DNA of 64,000 bases from Iningainema tapete BLCC-T55 (GCF_014698965.1 NZ_JACXAE010000086.1:62001-126000), one strand, 5' to 3'. Numbered from the stretch's first letter, positions 45,468-56,360 are shown. Numbers and translations are program-made. The notes: generated from the sequence alone by a model not told the origin.

Positions 45468-48314
45468 ATGATTGACTCAACTATTTATGAACAAAGTTAC
45501 CACTACTTTCTCCAAGAAGCGTCCTCACTGCTGCAAGTCATCGAACAAGAATTGCTCAGTCTTAGAGAAGGGTACAATATTAATAAATTTCATACTTTAA
45601 TGCGGGCTACCCACACTATTAAAGGGGCAGCAGCCAGTGTTGGTTTGGAAACAATTAAAATAGTGGCTCACTCCTTGGAAGATATTTTTAGAGGACTTTG
45701 CCAACCCGACAAGTCAATTGATCCAGAAGTTGAAGCTTTACTGTTTGAAGGTTATGAGTGTCTCCGCCTACCCATAACCGCTCTACTCACAGGTGAGCAT
45801 CATGATACCTCAGTTCTTGATCGCACCGCTGCTGTTTTTGCTCAACTGCAAGAAAAGTTAGGGGACTGTTTTGGTCAAGAAGCTTACATTCCCAGTTCGG
45901 TAGAATTGGGCTTCGATTTAACCCAGTCCATTTTTGAAATGGGTGTATCTCAAAGATTAGCACAACTCGTACTAGCCCTAGATAGTGGTGACACCCAGCA
46001 GATTGCCAGCACGCTGAGAACTCAGGCAGAAGTTTTTTTTGGGCTAGGCGAATCCCTGAACTTACCTGGATTTGGAGCCATCGCTACAGCGGCGATCGCT
46101 GCTTTAGACAGCCATCCAGAGCAAGCCCAAACCATTACCGCCACTGCTCTTGAAGATTTTCAAGCAGGACAAAGAGCAGTACTCAATGGCGATCGTACCC
46201 AAGGTGGACAACCGTCGTTGGCATTACAACAACTGAGTGAACTACACAGCAATTCAACTGAGCCAGTAGTGGACATATCGAGTGTAGCTACATCAAGTTA
46301 CGAGGAAGCTAACTCGCTTTTAGAACTCGTCTGGGGACAAACAGCCGCCAATTCAAACGATACCGATGCTGCTCAAAAGGCATCAGCATCTCCTCCCTCT
46401 CCTCCTACCCCCTCAACGCACACCGTGCGGGTTAATGTTGACCATTTAGAAGAACTTAATTACTTCATTGGGGAATTGCTCACCAACCAAAATCGCTTGT
46501 TGCTGCAAAATGAACAACTTTGGGCAGCGGTGCGATTACTTCTAGTCAGGCAAAAGCAACATCAGCAACTGCTTAACCAACTCCAAGAATGGTCTTGTCG
46601 CCAGTTCAAACCAGAACAATTGCACAATCTGATCCACTCGATTGTGGAAGATGCTGTGCAATTAGGAGAAGCCACCGACGCCATTGAAATGTTCACTCGT
46701 CAGTCTCATGAAACCAAAGAAAAACAGCGGCGGTTGTTAACTAATACCCGTGATGCCTTAATGGAAGCTCGGATGTTGCCCTTGGGAAATCTTTTCGACC
46801 GCTTTCCCCGCATCTTGCAGCGGTTAGAATTGATACATAAAAAACAGGTAAGACTGGAGTTACGTGGATCTGAAGCTTTAGTCGATAAAGCAGTGGTGGA
46901 GAAATTGTATGACCCCCTGCTACACCTGCTGCGCAATGCCTTCGATCATGGAATTGAGTCTCCCAGAGTTAGACAACAACGGGGCAAGCCAGAGAAAGGT
47001 CTGATTGAAATCTGCGCCTACCATCAAGGTAGGTATTTGGTAGTTGAAGTCCGAGATGATGGTCAAGGATTGGATTTTGAACAGATTCGTGCTCTAGCGG
47101 TAGAACGTCAACTTATTTCGCCAGCACAAGCTAGGAGCCTGAATGAGACTCAGCTGACAGATTTACTTTTTGAACCAGGCTTTTCTATGGCATCCCAAGT
47201 AAATGACCTCTCTGGGCGGGGTATTGGTCTTGATGTGGTTCGTACTCATTTACATGCAATGCAAGGTTCGGTGGCAGTTGATTCTGAGCTGTATCACGGT
47301 ACAATTTTCAAGCTGCAAATTCCCCTGAGCTTAAGTATCGGATCTGTACTGCTTTTTCAGGTCGGCGATCGCACTTATGGTTTGTTGAAGAATGCGATCA
47401 AAGAAATTCTGATTCCCTCGACAAACCAAATTCACACTTGGGAAGGTGGCAAAGTCCTCCGGTGGAGCAATGACGGGGTAAATCAACTTATCCCAATCTA
47501 CCAACTAAAGAGCTTGAATTATTTCTCGTTAGAAAACCAACCCCAGTTGAGCCAGAATAAGCAGCCCAACGAACAGATGCAGCCCATCATTCTCATCCGT
47601 TGCCAAGATAAAATTCTTGGTTTGGAAGTAGATAGGTTACTTGGAGATCAGGAATTAGTCATCCGTCCTTTAGGCAAAATGATTGTGCCACCCAGCTATG
47701 TTTATGGAGGTAGTATTCTCGCTGATGGTCGGCTAACATTGGTACTAGATGGGTCAGCATTAATGGAATATCTGTTTAATCAACAAACTAACAGCACAGC
47801 ACAGCACACACCCCTGCTCCTCACATCCAAACAACAGCCGCAATTGCCTCAACAGGCTCGTGCTACCTTACCAGCATCACCATTACCACAGTTAAAAGAA
47901 AGACCAAACAAAACTATTCTCCTAGTCGATGATTCAATTACCGTGCGCCAAACTCTAGCCCTCACCCTACAAAAAGCTGGCTATCAGGTGCTTCAAGCAA
48001 AAGATGGTTACGAGGCGATAGAACAACTCCAGCAGCACACAGACATTAACTTAGTATTCTGCGATATCGAAATGCCCCGGATGAATGGCTTTGAGTTCCT
48101 CAAAAACCGTCAGCATAACCCAGATTTAGCAAATATTCCGGTCGTGATGCTGACTTCTAGAAGTAGCGAAAAGCACCGCTTAATTGCTTTCAAGTTGGGA
48201 GCAACCGCTTATATTACCAAACCTTATCTAGAACACATGCTGTTAGCCACACTGACAGATGTACTAGAGAAAAACACTCTCAGGAGAGATGCATGGACAA
48301 AGAGTCAAAAGTAA
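45468..48314 (+). CDS. pixL: CheA-type kinase with C-terminal receiver (PixL-like)
   Basis: 948 residues. The N-terminal Hpt domain holds the phosphorylated histidine (RATHTIKGAAASVG, His 49). A proline/serine linker (ASPPSPPTPS) comes from a CTCCTC repeat. The dimerisation and ATPase part has LLRNAFDHGIESPRVRQQRG, VEVRDDGQGLDFEQIRALA and LSGRGIGLDVVRTHL. A CheW-like domain follows, then a receiver (LLVDDSITVRQTLAL, VFCDIEMPRMNGFEFL, YITKPYLEHM). It receives the PixJ signal and phosphorylates PixH/PixG-type regulators. It overlaps the next CheW gene by 22 bases. Confidence 0.92.
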   Translation: MIDSTIYEQSYHYFLQEASSLLQVIEQELLSLREGYNINKFHTLMRATHTIKGAAASVGLETIKIVAHSLEDIFRGLCQPDKSIDPEVEALLFEGYECLRLPITALLTGEHHDTSVLDRTAAVFAQLQEKLGDCFGQEAYIPSSVELGFDLTQSIFEMGVSQRLAQLVLALDSGDTQQIASTLRTQAEVFFGLGESLNLPGFGAIATAAIAALDSHPEQAQTITATALEDFQAGQRAVLNGDRTQGGQPSLALQQLSELHSNSTEPVVDISSVATSSYEEANSLLELVWGQTAANSNDTDAAQKASASPPSPPTPSTHTVRVNVDHLEELNYFIGELLTNQNRLLLQNEQLWAAVRLLLVRQKQHQQLLNQLQEWSCRQFKPEQLHNLIHSIVEDAVQLGEATDAIEMFTRQSHETKEKQRRLLTNTRDALMEARMLPLGNLFDRFPRILQRLELIHKKQVRLELRGSEALVDKAVVEKLYDPLLHLLRNAFDHGIESPRVRQQRGKPEKGLIEICAYHQGRYLVVEVRDDGQGLDFEQIRALAVERQLISPAQARSLNETQLTDLLFEPGFSMASQVNDLSGRGIGLDVVRTHLHAMQGSVAVDSELYHGTIFKLQIPLSLSIGSVLLFQVGDRTYGLLKNAIKEILIPSTNQIHTWEGGKVLRWSNDGVNQLIPIYQLKSLNYFSLENQPQLSQNKQPNEQMQPIILIRCQDKILGLEVDRLLGDQELVIRPLGKMIVPPSYVYGGSILADGRLTLVLDGSALMEYLFNQQTNSTAQHTPLLLTSKQQPQLPQQARATLPASPLPQLKERPNKTILLVDDSITVRQTLALTLQKAGYQVLQAKDGYEAIEQLQQHTDINLVFCDIEMPRMNGFEFLKNRQHNPDLANIPVVMLTSRSSEKHRLIAFKLGATAYITKPYLEHMLLATLTDVLEKNTLRRDAWTKSQK

Positions 48315-48763
48315 GTAAGTTTATAGTTTTTAAGATTGGAGAAAATCTAATTGCGCTTTTGGTTAGTGATGTAATCAAAGTTGTGGATTGTTATGCGATC
48401 GCCACAAGGCAGACAACAATGGGGTTAGTCCAGTTAGGCAAGCATATAATTAAGCTTTTGGACTTGCACCAACAGTTAAGCTCAGGTGATTTACCTCAAC
48501 AATGTAACCAACCAATTCTTGTAATTACGCGCAATTCTCAGGGGGAACTCTGTGGAATTTCAGTGGATGAACCTCCTGATTTATTAGAGTTACCGCTAGA
48601 ATTTTTTCGCTTGCTGCCTCAGTCTTTTCGTTATGAGAAACCAGGGAACGAGATGCTCAGCCATGTAGCTGTTATATCCCACAAAGAAGTCACAAAAACG
48701 ATTTTTCTACTAGATATAAAGGGGACTATTTCACTTTGGAATCAACATCAATTAGCTGAGTAA
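48293..48763 (+). CDS. CheW-like coupling protein, last gene of forward operon
   Basis: 156 residues. SKFIVFKIGENLIALLVSDV, TMGLVQLGKHIIKLLDLHQQ and GISVDEPPDLLELPLEFFRL follow the CheW beta-barrel plan. The start overlaps the pixL stop by 22 bases, so it is translated with the kinase. The family lacks the usual start of canonical CheW and may bind a specific partner. A paralogue stands at the same position in the reverse operon (48930-49388), with the same DAPPNLL / DEPPDLL motif. Confidence 0.82.
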   Translation: MDKESKVSKFIVFKIGENLIALLVSDVIKVVDCYAIATRQTTMGLVQLGKHIIKLLDLHQQLSSGDLPQQCNQPILVITRNSQGELCGISVDEPPDLLELPLEFFRLLPQSFRYEKPGNEMLSHVAVISHKEVTKTIFLLDIKGTISLWNQHQLAE

Positions 48764-48802
48764 AACTTTGGATTTAAAGGAGATTATATCTTGCTTTGAG
48801 GG

Positions 48803-48826
48803 TATTTATAGTAGTATTTATAGTAG
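48803..48826 (+). repeat. tandem TATTTATAGTAG dodecamer (two copies)
   Basis: TATTTATAGTAG is repeated exactly twice between the two convergent phototaxis operons. It is followed by the CTTGGCG repeat copy at 48885-48912. No terminator hairpin is visible. Confidence 0.7.
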
Positions 48827-48884
48827 CACTGCCCACCAAAGCTCAGATATGTGCGGCATAGCCCAACCTACATAGACTTTCTTT

Positions 48885-48912
48885 CCTTGGCGCTCTTGGC
48901 GTCTTGGCGGTT
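48885..48912. repeat. CTTGGCG tandem repeat, copy 2 of 3
   Basis: CCTTGGCGCTCTTGGCGTC-TTGGCGGTT between the two convergent operons. See the copies at 12988-13019 and 62956-62977. Confidence 0.65.
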
Positions 48913-48929
48913 ACACAAAAAGATTAAAC

Positions 48930-49388
48930 TTATTTTAAAGCAAATGCCTGATTAATATCCAGCATTAATATAGTTGAGGGTTGATCTTTGTGGTTTAAAA
49001 TAGCAATTTGGCTCACCCAACTGGGAAGTCCAATGTGGTGAAAAGACTCAGGTACAGACTGAATACTAGTTTCGGAAATTTTGAGCAAGTTTGGAGGAGC
49101 GTCCACCAAAATACCGTATAATTCTTCTTGGCTGCCTTGGGTAATGATGAGAAAACGACCAAAGCAGTCGTTGTCTTGTTGATGATTTAAGTGAGGATCC
49201 AGACTAGCGCGAAGGTTGAGCAGCATGACTGTACGTTTACCCATTTGTGCGAGTTTTGTGTGTTTGAGAATTTTACTTAAATCGGGTGGACAGGTAATTA
49301 CTTTAAATATGTTATCTATTGGTAATGCTAATATGTAGTTAGAAATTTTGAAAGTGATGTACTTACCTTCAGTCAGTGATGTCTTCAT
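48930..49388 (-). CDS. CheW-like coupling protein, last gene of reverse operon
   Basis: 152 residues: GKYITFKISNYILALPIDNI, LAQMGKRTVMLLNLRASLD and GILVDAPPNLLKISETSIQS. It is the counterpart of the forward-operon CheW at 48293-48763 and shares its length, the DAPPNLL motif and the ending region. The start overlaps the end of the CheA gene by 20 bases. The gene ends facing the forward operon end, 166 bases away. Confidence 0.82.
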   Translation of the reverse strand: MKTSLTEGKYITFKISNYILALPIDNIFKVITCPPDLSKILKHTKLAQMGKRTVMLLNLRASLDPHLNHQQDNDCFGRFLIITQGSQEELYGILVDAPPNLLKISETSIQSVPESFHHIGLPSWVSQIAILNHKDQPSTILMLDINQAFALK

Positions 49389-52272
49389 GAGAATACTCCC
49401 GCAAGCGAGTTGATAAGTCGTGATTTTTTTGTTTCCCTAACTCTGAGAGAATTTGACTGATAGTAGATAGCAATTGCTGCTCTGAATAGGGCTTAGTTAA
49501 GTAAGCAGTTGCACCAAGTTTCAATGCAAATTGACGATGCTTTAATGCGGTACGAGAACTTAAGATGAGAATGGGGATTTGAGATAAGCGATCATCGGAT
49601 ATGCAGTGAGTGAGAAATTCAAAACCATTCATTCGGGGCATTTCAATATCGCAAATGATTAAATCGACTTTAGGCTCAGTTTTCAGAATAGCGTTCGCCT
49701 CATAACCATCACGAGTTTGTAACGATTGATAGCCTGCTTTTTGCAACGTTAATACTAGCGCTTGACGCAGAGTAATTGAATCATCGATAATCATAATCGT
49801 GGGTTTACTAGACTCAATTTTAGATGGTTCTGCTAGTCTGGGAAGTGCAGGTTGTATTGAGCGTATCAACCCAGTTTTTTGTGATTCCATTACTTGCATC
49901 TGTTTATTCAAAATGAAATCAAGCAAGGTTGCACCGTTAATTACCAGTGTGAGCCTTCCGTCAGCTAAAATTGTGCCACCGTAGACATAGGATGGAGTGG
50001 ATACTAACTTCCCGAAAGGACGAACCACTAATTCCTGTTCCCAAATAATGCGATCCACTTCTAACGCTTGCAGTTGATGGTGACTAGAAACAATCAACAA
50101 CGGCAACGTATTTCCCCCACTCCCTTTCTCCCCTACTCCCCTAGAATAATCAAGAATCGACGAGAGCCTATAGATTGGGATTAATTCACCTTGTTCTAGT
50201 TGAGAACCTGAGGTAAGATTTAAACGTAGAACTCTACCATGCTCAGAGTAGTGAATTTGACCAGGTTTAGGTAAAAGAATTTGATCTATCGTATCTGCTG
50301 ATAAAGCATAAACCTTTTCACCAGCTTGACAAACCAGTAATTTATCAATACTGAGATTAAGCGGGATTTGCAGAGTAAAAGTTGTACCTTTTTTTACTTC
50401 TGTATTTACAGCAACTTTACCTTGAATTGCCTGAAGTTGTACACGTACCACATCAAGTCCGACACCCCGCCCAGAGAGATCGCTAATTTGTTTAGCTGTG
50501 GAGAAACCAGGTTCAAAAAGCAACTCAGCTAATTGAGATTCACTCTTGGAGTTAGCTGTTTGAGCCGCAATTAATCCACATTGAATAGCTTTGTTTCGGA
50601 TCGCATCAAAATCAAGTCCTTGCCCATCATCTTGCACGTCAATAAGCAGTTTAGTACCTCGATAGTATGCGCGAATTTCAATTTTACCTTGGACAAGTTT
50701 ACCACGTTGCTGACGAACTTCTGCCGATTCAATACCGTGATCGAAGGCATTACGAACTAAATGTAAAAGCGGCTCATAAAGACGTTCGGCGATCGCTTTA
50801 TCAACCAAAACTTCATTGCCCTTAATCGTTAAGTTAATTAGTTTTTTGTGTGAAGTTTGTAACTGTTCTAAAACCGGATGCAATCGATTCAAGACACTAC
50901 CTAAAGGCAGCATTCGTGCATCTAAAAGAACATCACGAGATTTGGTAACTAATTTTTGCTGTTTGTTCAACAAATGAGTCTTTTGACGACTGAGTTGTTC
51001 TATGTGATCGATTTCTTGCTCTAAGTAAGCTGATTCTTCTACTAAAGTATGGAGCAACTCGTGAAATTGACTGTAAGAATCTAGTTCTAGCGTATCAAAA
51101 CTAGGAGAATAAACAGAACCAAAAGGATTTTTGCGTTGCACCCCATATTCCAGTAGTAAAGGATTTGAACAATCTTGTAAATTGCCTAAAATTTGCTGGA
51201 ATTGCCGCAAACGACTGAAAACTTTACGCAACGAACTTCGCATCTTGCCATCTTGTAGAAACTGACGGTTCTGATTTGTCAATAATTCTGCATTGAGGTA
51301 ATTTAGTTGTTCAAGGTGTTCGACATTGACTCGCACAATTTTAGGAAGATTTGTTGGCGGGGGATCAAATCCAGAAGATGAGAAGTGAGTAGTTGATGCT
51401 ATTGGAATTGAATCAGTTGAAGTATTAGACTCAAAATCATCTATTGCTACTAATTCATTGTGAGTAATTTCTTCCTCCTCAACAGATACAAATTTTAACT
51501 CCGCAAGTTGCTGTAAAGCAGAACTAGGATAATACAAGGTGTTACCACAAAGGATCGCAGCGTGGCAAGAACGAAAATCTTCCAAGGCGAGACGGGCAAT
51601 AGTACGTGCTTGCCGGGGGTGATTGTCTAGTGCGGCAATTGTCGCTTGAGCAATAGCTAAGAAACCGGGAAGTTCAATTGCTTGAGCATAACCAACAAAC
51701 TTTTGAGCTAAGTTGCGTAACAGAGTAATAATATCTTTCGGCTTAGCGTTAACAATATTTTGGGCAGTCTTTTCTAGCTCCGGAGCGATACTGCCCTCAA
51801 AGATAATTTGAATATTCTCAAAGCTGATTTCTGAAGGAGTTGAGGATTCTGGTGTGAGCAAGAAATCTTTAAACTTTTCTTGCAAACGAGATAAGATCAG
51901 TTTTGAGCGTTCTTCTAACTGCTGTGGCTCGACATGAGAGCCTGTAATTTCTGCCATGAGAGGATCGCGCAGACATTCATAACCCTCAAAAAACAAAGCT
52001 TTCATTTCAGAATCTATCACCACATTTGGCTGACAGATGGAACGGAAAACATCTTCTAATGTGTGCGCTATGTTCTTAATAGTTTCCCATCCAAATGTGG
52101 CAGTGATGCTTTTGATTGTATGAGTTGCCCGCATCATTGTGCGCACTTGATCAAGATTGCTTTGTTGTGCTTGTAAGTTGAGCAAAGCTTGTTCAATTGT
52201 GCTTAGTAATTCTGGAACTTCTAGGGAGAAGTGGTGATAAAGTTCGGTTTGGTAGTCGGGGTTTATATTCAT
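49369..52272 (-). CDS. second CheA-type kinase with C-terminal receiver
   Basis: 967 residues. Hpt histidine in RATHTIKSITATFG (His 51). The ATPase part has LVRNAFDHGIESAEVRQQRG, IDVQDDGQGLDFDAIRNKA and LSGRGVGLDVVRVQLQ. CheW-like and receiver domains follow (IMIIDDSITLRQALV, IICDIEMPRMNGFEFL, YLTKPYSEQQ). Domain order and lengths match the forward kinase at 45468-48314. An in-frame G-rich stretch at 50114-50141 inserts SRGVGEKGSGGN in the CheW-like part. It is translated two bases after the receptor gene ends. Confidence 0.92.
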   Translation of the reverse strand: MNINPDYQTELYHHFSLEVPELLSTIEQALLNLQAQQSNLDQVRTMMRATHTIKSITATFGWETIKNIAHTLEDVFRSICQPNVVIDSEMKALFFEGYECLRDPLMAEITGSHVEPQQLEERSKLILSRLQEKFKDFLLTPESSTPSEISFENIQIIFEGSIAPELEKTAQNIVNAKPKDIITLLRNLAQKFVGYAQAIELPGFLAIAQATIAALDNHPRQARTIARLALEDFRSCHAAILCGNTLYYPSSALQQLAELKFVSVEEEEITHNELVAIDDFESNTSTDSIPIASTTHFSSSGFDPPPTNLPKIVRVNVEHLEQLNYLNAELLTNQNRQFLQDGKMRSSLRKVFSRLRQFQQILGNLQDCSNPLLLEYGVQRKNPFGSVYSPSFDTLELDSYSQFHELLHTLVEESAYLEQEIDHIEQLSRQKTHLLNKQQKLVTKSRDVLLDARMLPLGSVLNRLHPVLEQLQTSHKKLINLTIKGNEVLVDKAIAERLYEPLLHLVRNAFDHGIESAEVRQQRGKLVQGKIEIRAYYRGTKLLIDVQDDGQGLDFDAIRNKAIQCGLIAAQTANSKSESQLAELLFEPGFSTAKQISDLSGRGVGLDVVRVQLQAIQGKVAVNTEVKKGTTFTLQIPLNLSIDKLLVCQAGEKVYALSADTIDQILLPKPGQIHYSEHGRVLRLNLTSGSQLEQGELIPIYRLSSILDYSRGVGEKGSGGNTLPLLIVSSHHQLQALEVDRIIWEQELVVRPFGKLVSTPSYVYGGTILADGRLTLVINGATLLDFILNKQMQVMESQKTGLIRSIQPALPRLAEPSKIESSKPTIMIIDDSITLRQALVLTLQKAGYQSLQTRDGYEANAILKTEPKVDLIICDIEMPRMNGFEFLTHCISDDRLSQIPILILSSRTALKHRQFALKLGATAYLTKPYSEQQLLSTISQILSELGKQKNHDLSTRLREYSHEDITD
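50114..50141 (-). repeat. G-rich repeat inside the second cheA gene
   Basis: On the minus strand GGGG, GGGG, GGG and GGGGG runs are 3-5 bases apart and fit a loose G-quadruplex motif. It is coded as RGVGEKGSGG. It resembles the G-rich stretch in trpE (28335-28362). The forward kinase lacks it. Confidence 0.6.
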
Positions 52273-52274
52273 GC

Positions 52275-55200
52275 TCAGCCTCTAGCTACCTTAAACTGGC
52301 TGGCACTGCGTTGTAAGTCTTGTGCCATGATGAGTAGTTCTTTGAAGGAAAGAGATAGTTTGATTGAATCGGCAGAAGTTTTGTTGGCGATCGCTGCTAC
52401 ATCTGTCATAGTTTCTGTAATTGATTGTGATTGTTGGTTTTGTACTTGGGTAGTATGGGTGATGCGCTCTACCAGTTGACTGATTTGGGTTGTTGCTTCA
52501 ACGATCGCATTGAGTTGCTGTCGCACTTCGATCACTAACTTTGTGCCATCCACAACCTGCTGAATCCCCGTATCCATTGCTGCGGCTACTTCGGAAGTGC
52601 CTGCTTGAATCTCTTGTACTAGTTCCTCTATTTCGGCAGTTGCTTCGGCTGATTGTCCGGCTAGAGAGCGCACTTCATCGGCAACCACAGCAAAACCTCG
52701 ACCATGTTCTCCAGCTTTAGTAGCTTCAATTGCTGCATTAAGTGCTAAAATTTGCGTTTGTGTGGTAAAATTACTGATCAAGCTCACCACGCGGGAAACT
52801 TTCAGACCAGACTCCGAAAGGCGCTTGATGCGTTTACTTGTTTCTGCAACCGTTTCTCGAATTGTCGTAATCCCATCCACAGTCTTATTCATAGCAGATT
52901 CACCTTCTTTGACAGTCTGATTTGTCTTTTGCACCGCGTCTTCAACTTGTCTGGCACTGGTAGCTACTGCTTCTGTAGAAGCCACCATCTCTTGAATTTG
53001 CTCAACTGCTTGGGAGAGGGCTTGAAATTGTTGTTGCGCTTGGTTAGCAAGCTTGACAATGGAGGATTCACTATTTTGAGAAGTACTGGCTACTGCTTGA
53101 GAAGCTTGCTGTACCTGCATCACCAACTTGCGCAGGTTCTCTAAAGTATTATTATAAGTGTCGGCAATTTTACCTACTTCATCGCCAGTAACTGGTGCGC
53201 GGACTGTTAAATCTCCTTGGAGCGCTGGTTGCACCGCAGATAATAGTTGTGCTACTTCCTGTTGCAATGCTTCGTTGGCTAGCTTCTCCCGTCTTGCGGC
53301 TTCACTGAGTTGTTGCGACTGAATTTCTAGTTGCTCTAAATACTCAGATTGCTGTAAGACAATGCCCAACTGTGTGGCTACTTGAATCAGCAAATTTACT
53401 TCACCCTCTTCCCAAGAACGAGCAGAAGTATTTTGATAAGTTAACAGCAAACCCCAAAGTTGCTGTTCATTCTTAAACAGTGGTGCAGCAATATAAGCTT
53501 TTGCCCCCCACTGTTCCAGAATCTCTCGACTAAAGGTAAGATCGGCAGAAAGATTAATGTCATTGACGGCGCTTGGCTCATTCTTACGATAGCGCCCACC
53601 GGAACTTTCTTGTAAAACAGGATCGGCGATGAGCGCCATATCTGTACCAGCTAGCTTCAGGTATCCGCTACCCACATCTTCAATAATGAACTCTCCACTC
53701 CAATCGCGGTTGAATCGATAAATGGCGACGCGATCAACGTTAAGCAATTGCCGCAATTCTTGGGTAATCGAACGGAACAGCGAGTCTGGTTTGAAGTTTT
53801 TTTGTTGCAAGCGTTCCACAATGCGCTGTCCAATTTTGAAGATAAATTGAACGAAGTTGGTTTCTCGCTCTGCTAGTTTTGCCAGTTGATCGGATTGTTG
53901 CCGTACTTGTTCAAGGTATTTCACCTGTTTGAGGGCAATGCCAACTTGAATACCCACCTGCACCAGAGAACTTAATTCTCCTTTCTCCCAAACTCGTGGT
54001 TTGTCATTTTGATATGCACCGAGCAAGCCCCATAATTGCTCTCCGGCAAACACTGGCACAATCATGTATGCTTTGGCTTCCATCTGCTCTAAGAGTTCGA
54101 CGTGGCAAGAGGCGTGTCCTGTAGTGTAGATATCATTGACGACAAGGGAATCGTTGTTTTTGTAGCGACCACCTTGAGTCTCTTGCAAAAAAGTATCTTC
54201 TATGGTAGGAATAATTTCTAGCAACCGATTCCAGCCGATCGCTGTTGATTCAGCTACAAACCTACCGCTCCAATTTGGAAGGAATTGATACAGAGCCACT
54301 CGGCTACAGTTGAGCATTTGTCTGGTTTCTTGAGTGGCAATTTTAAAAATTGTTTCAATGCGATCTGCGGCTAGATTCTCCCGTGCTTGCCCTGATAATC
54401 GGAAAATTGCTTCTAAATCCATCGTGCGCGACAATCGGGTGGTTATGCGGGAGAGGGCTTGTTCGCGAGCTGCTGATTTGGCAATTTGCTTTGCAGATTG
54501 CTCAATCTTGATCTGAGCTTCCATCTGCTGTATGGCGACAGAAAGAGGTGAACTTAGTTGTAACATGAAGTTAACATCAGACTCTTGCCAAGCACGGGGA
54601 CCAGAATTCTGATATGCTGCTAATAATCCCCAAAGTTTGCCATTGACAAACAGTGGTACAACTATGTAAGCACGACATTGGTATTTCTCCAATGTATCCA
54701 TGTAACAAGGAGTGTAACCCATAGTGTAGATGTCATTCACCTGCTTATACCGTTCTCCACGGGCATATTCACCGCCTTTGCTATCTCTAAGATAGGTGTC
54801 TACTTCTTGCGTTGAAGCTGCAGTCAAACTTTTGATGGTACAGCGATCATATTCTGTCAAACTTCCGTGCAAACTACTATCACGCTCCTGAGTGTCTACT
54901 ACTGATACCCAGCCTGCACCGACAGATTCGGCGATAAACTCCCCACTCCAATCTTCTTTGAAATGGTAGATGCCAACGCGATCGCACTTCAATAGGCGGC
55001 GAATTTCTACTGTGGCGAAGCGGTAAAGGTTGTCAAAATTTGGCGACTGTCCAATTTTTTGGGTAATACGGGTAACAAGCAACTCTTGTTCTGAACGTTG
55101 TTGCATCAATGCTTGAAATTGTGCTGGTTGTAGACAAATCAAGAATTCCCGCGCAATTTGATGCAGTAAAGTAACTTCTGCTTCCTGCCAAATTCGAGTT

Positions 55201-55760
55201 CTAGAGCATTGCTGCACAGCTAAAATTCCCCAAACTTTACCCTCCAGTTGTAGAGGAAAGTTTAAGCTGGCTTTAATTTGAAATTGCTGCCATAATTTGT
55301 GTTGATCTGGACTCAAATCTGCTGTTTCAACATCATCAAAACGAATCACAGATTGTTGTTCATAATCAGGAATTTGATAATAGCCAAAGACTACCATTGG
55401 CATTCCATCTCGTATTGCTGGTGTATAGCCGCGCTCAACTGACTCTTTCACTACACCGGATGCATCCCCATCAAATTTATAAATTAATACGCGATCTACT
55501 GCTAATATAGAACGGATCGTTGTCACTGCAATTTTAAACAAGTCATCTAAACCTGATGCTTGCTGCATTTGTCTAGCGATCGCCATAATTTGCTGCTGTT
55601 GCTGTTTGAGTATATCGGACGATATCAACTCTTCGTGAGTTAACATCGACTGGTATTCAGTCTTTTCTGTTGCTAAATTAGCAGATGGAGAGGAAACTTT
55701 TCGAGTTCTGCTATTTACTTTTGGACTACCATTTTTATTTTGATTTAAATCGGTATTCAT
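52275..55760 (-). CDS. second phototaxis receptor with four GAF domains
   Basis: 1161 residues with the same plan as the forward receptor: four GAF domains, HAMP-like helix and signalling domain ([20 protein letters not shown]). Candidate bilin cysteines differ. GAF1 has QHK in place of Cys-His. GAF2 has Cys 352 in PCYMDTL (Cys-Tyr rather than Cys-His) and a long insert with another Cys 307 (YDRCTIKSL). GAF3 has a normal SCHVELL (Cys 552). GAF4 has TFSREIL and no Cys. So only GAF2 and GAF3 should hold bilin, and GAF2 is unusual. It pairs with the kinase encoded two bases downstream and the CheW encoded 44 bases upstream. Confidence 0.9.
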   Translation of the reverse strand: MNTDLNQNKNGSPKVNSRTRKVSSPSANLATEKTEYQSMLTHEELISSDILKQQQQQIMAIARQMQQASGLDDLFKIAVTTIRSILAVDRVLIYKFDGDASGVVKESVERGYTPAIRDGMPMVVFGYYQIPDYEQQSVIRFDDVETADLSPDQHKLWQQFQIKASLNFPLQLEGKVWGILAVQQCSRTRIWQEAEVTLLHQIAREFLICLQPAQFQALMQQRSEQELLVTRITQKIGQSPNFDNLYRFATVEIRRLLKCDRVGIYHFKEDWSGEFIAESVGAGWVSVVDTQERDSSLHGSLTEYDRCTIKSLTAASTQEVDTYLRDSKGGEYARGERYKQVNDIYTMGYTPCYMDTLEKYQCRAYIVVPLFVNGKLWGLLAAYQNSGPRAWQESDVNFMLQLSSPLSVAIQQMEAQIKIEQSAKQIAKSAAREQALSRITTRLSRTMDLEAIFRLSGQARENLAADRIETIFKIATQETRQMLNCSRVALYQFLPNWSGRFVAESTAIGWNRLLEIIPTIEDTFLQETQGGRYKNNDSLVVNDIYTTGHASCHVELLEQMEAKAYMIVPVFAGEQLWGLLGAYQNDKPRVWEKGELSSLVQVGIQVGIALKQVKYLEQVRQQSDQLAKLAERETNFVQFIFKIGQRIVERLQQKNFKPDSLFRSITQELRQLLNVDRVAIYRFNRDWSGEFIIEDVGSGYLKLAGTDMALIADPVLQESSGGRYRKNEPSAVNDINLSADLTFSREILEQWGAKAYIAAPLFKNEQQLWGLLLTYQNTSARSWEEGEVNLLIQVATQLGIVLQQSEYLEQLEIQSQQLSEAARREKLANEALQQEVAQLLSAVQPALQGDLTVRAPVTGDEVGKIADTYNNTLENLRKLVMQVQQASQAVASTSQNSESSIVKLANQAQQQFQALSQAVEQIQEMVASTEAVATSARQVEDAVQKTNQTVKEGESAMNKTVDGITTIRETVAETSKRIKRLSESGLKVSRVVSLISNFTTQTQILALNAAIEATKAGEHGRGFAVVADEVRSLAGQSAEATAEIEELVQEIQAGTSEVAAAMDTGIQQVVDGTKLVIEVRQQLNAIVEATTQISQLVERITHTTQVQNQQSQSITETMTDVAAIANKTSADSIKLSLSFKELLIMAQDLQRSASQFKVARG

Positions 55761-55804
55761 AACTATTTTTTTGATGATTAAACTAATAATAATAGGCTAA
55801 GCAT

Positions 55805-56317
55805 CTATAAGAAAAACTGAGCAACTGCTTTGGGATTTAAAACTGTTGAACCGTTTGGTAAATATCCAATAATAAAAGGAAGCAATTGAGTGGGAAACGA
55901 ACCCATTCTTGCAGGTAATAGCTGATTAAGATGGTGCAGTTCAATTTCGTTCACCGATTTTACAACTAACCCAAAGTAATAGCTATCAACTTGAAGGACA
56001 ATAGCTATTAGCTGTGGAGTTAAAACCTGTGCAAATATGGAATATCCACCAATCAAATGTTCTAAATCTATTAACCACAGCATATCGCCCCGCCAGTTAT
56101 ATGCACCTAAAACACTACTAGGGGTTTCCGGTACGCTTAAAATTTCCTCCAAATTAACCCGCAAAATTTCTGTAATTTGATCCAAGGGAATTAAACTATT
56201 TCCATAAGTTCCAATCGGAAAGCTGAGAAATCTTTGTCTATTGTCCTCTACTGGTATATCAAATATGGACTGATTTAAATTAGTAGTTGTTAATATCGAA
56301 TCTAGGGAGGGTAACAT
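55805..56317 (-). CDS. CheW-type coupling protein of the reverse operon
   Basis: 170 residues. FLSFPIGTYGNSLIPLDQIT, LGAYNWRGDMLWLIDLEHLI and GLVVKSVNEIELHHLNQLLP align closely with the forward-operon CheW (41542-42066). It lies between the REC-kinase gene and the receptor gene. It couples the second receptor to the second CheA. Confidence 0.87.
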   Translation of the reverse strand: MLPSLDSILTTTNLNQSIFDIPVEDNRQRFLSFPIGTYGNSLIPLDQITEILRVNLEEILSVPETPSSVLGAYNWRGDMLWLIDLEHLIGGYSIFAQVLTPQLIAIVLQVDSYYFGLVVKSVNEIELHHLNQLLPARMGSFPTQLLPFIIGYLPNGSTVLNPKAVAQFFL

Positions 56318-56360
56318 AGTTTAATTTTGAATTAAATGAATGTGCTATCAATTAAATCCT

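Noticed and set aside
52752-53144. 130-codon plus-strand frame opposite the second receptor
   Set aside because: Antisense shadow of the methyl-accepting domain.
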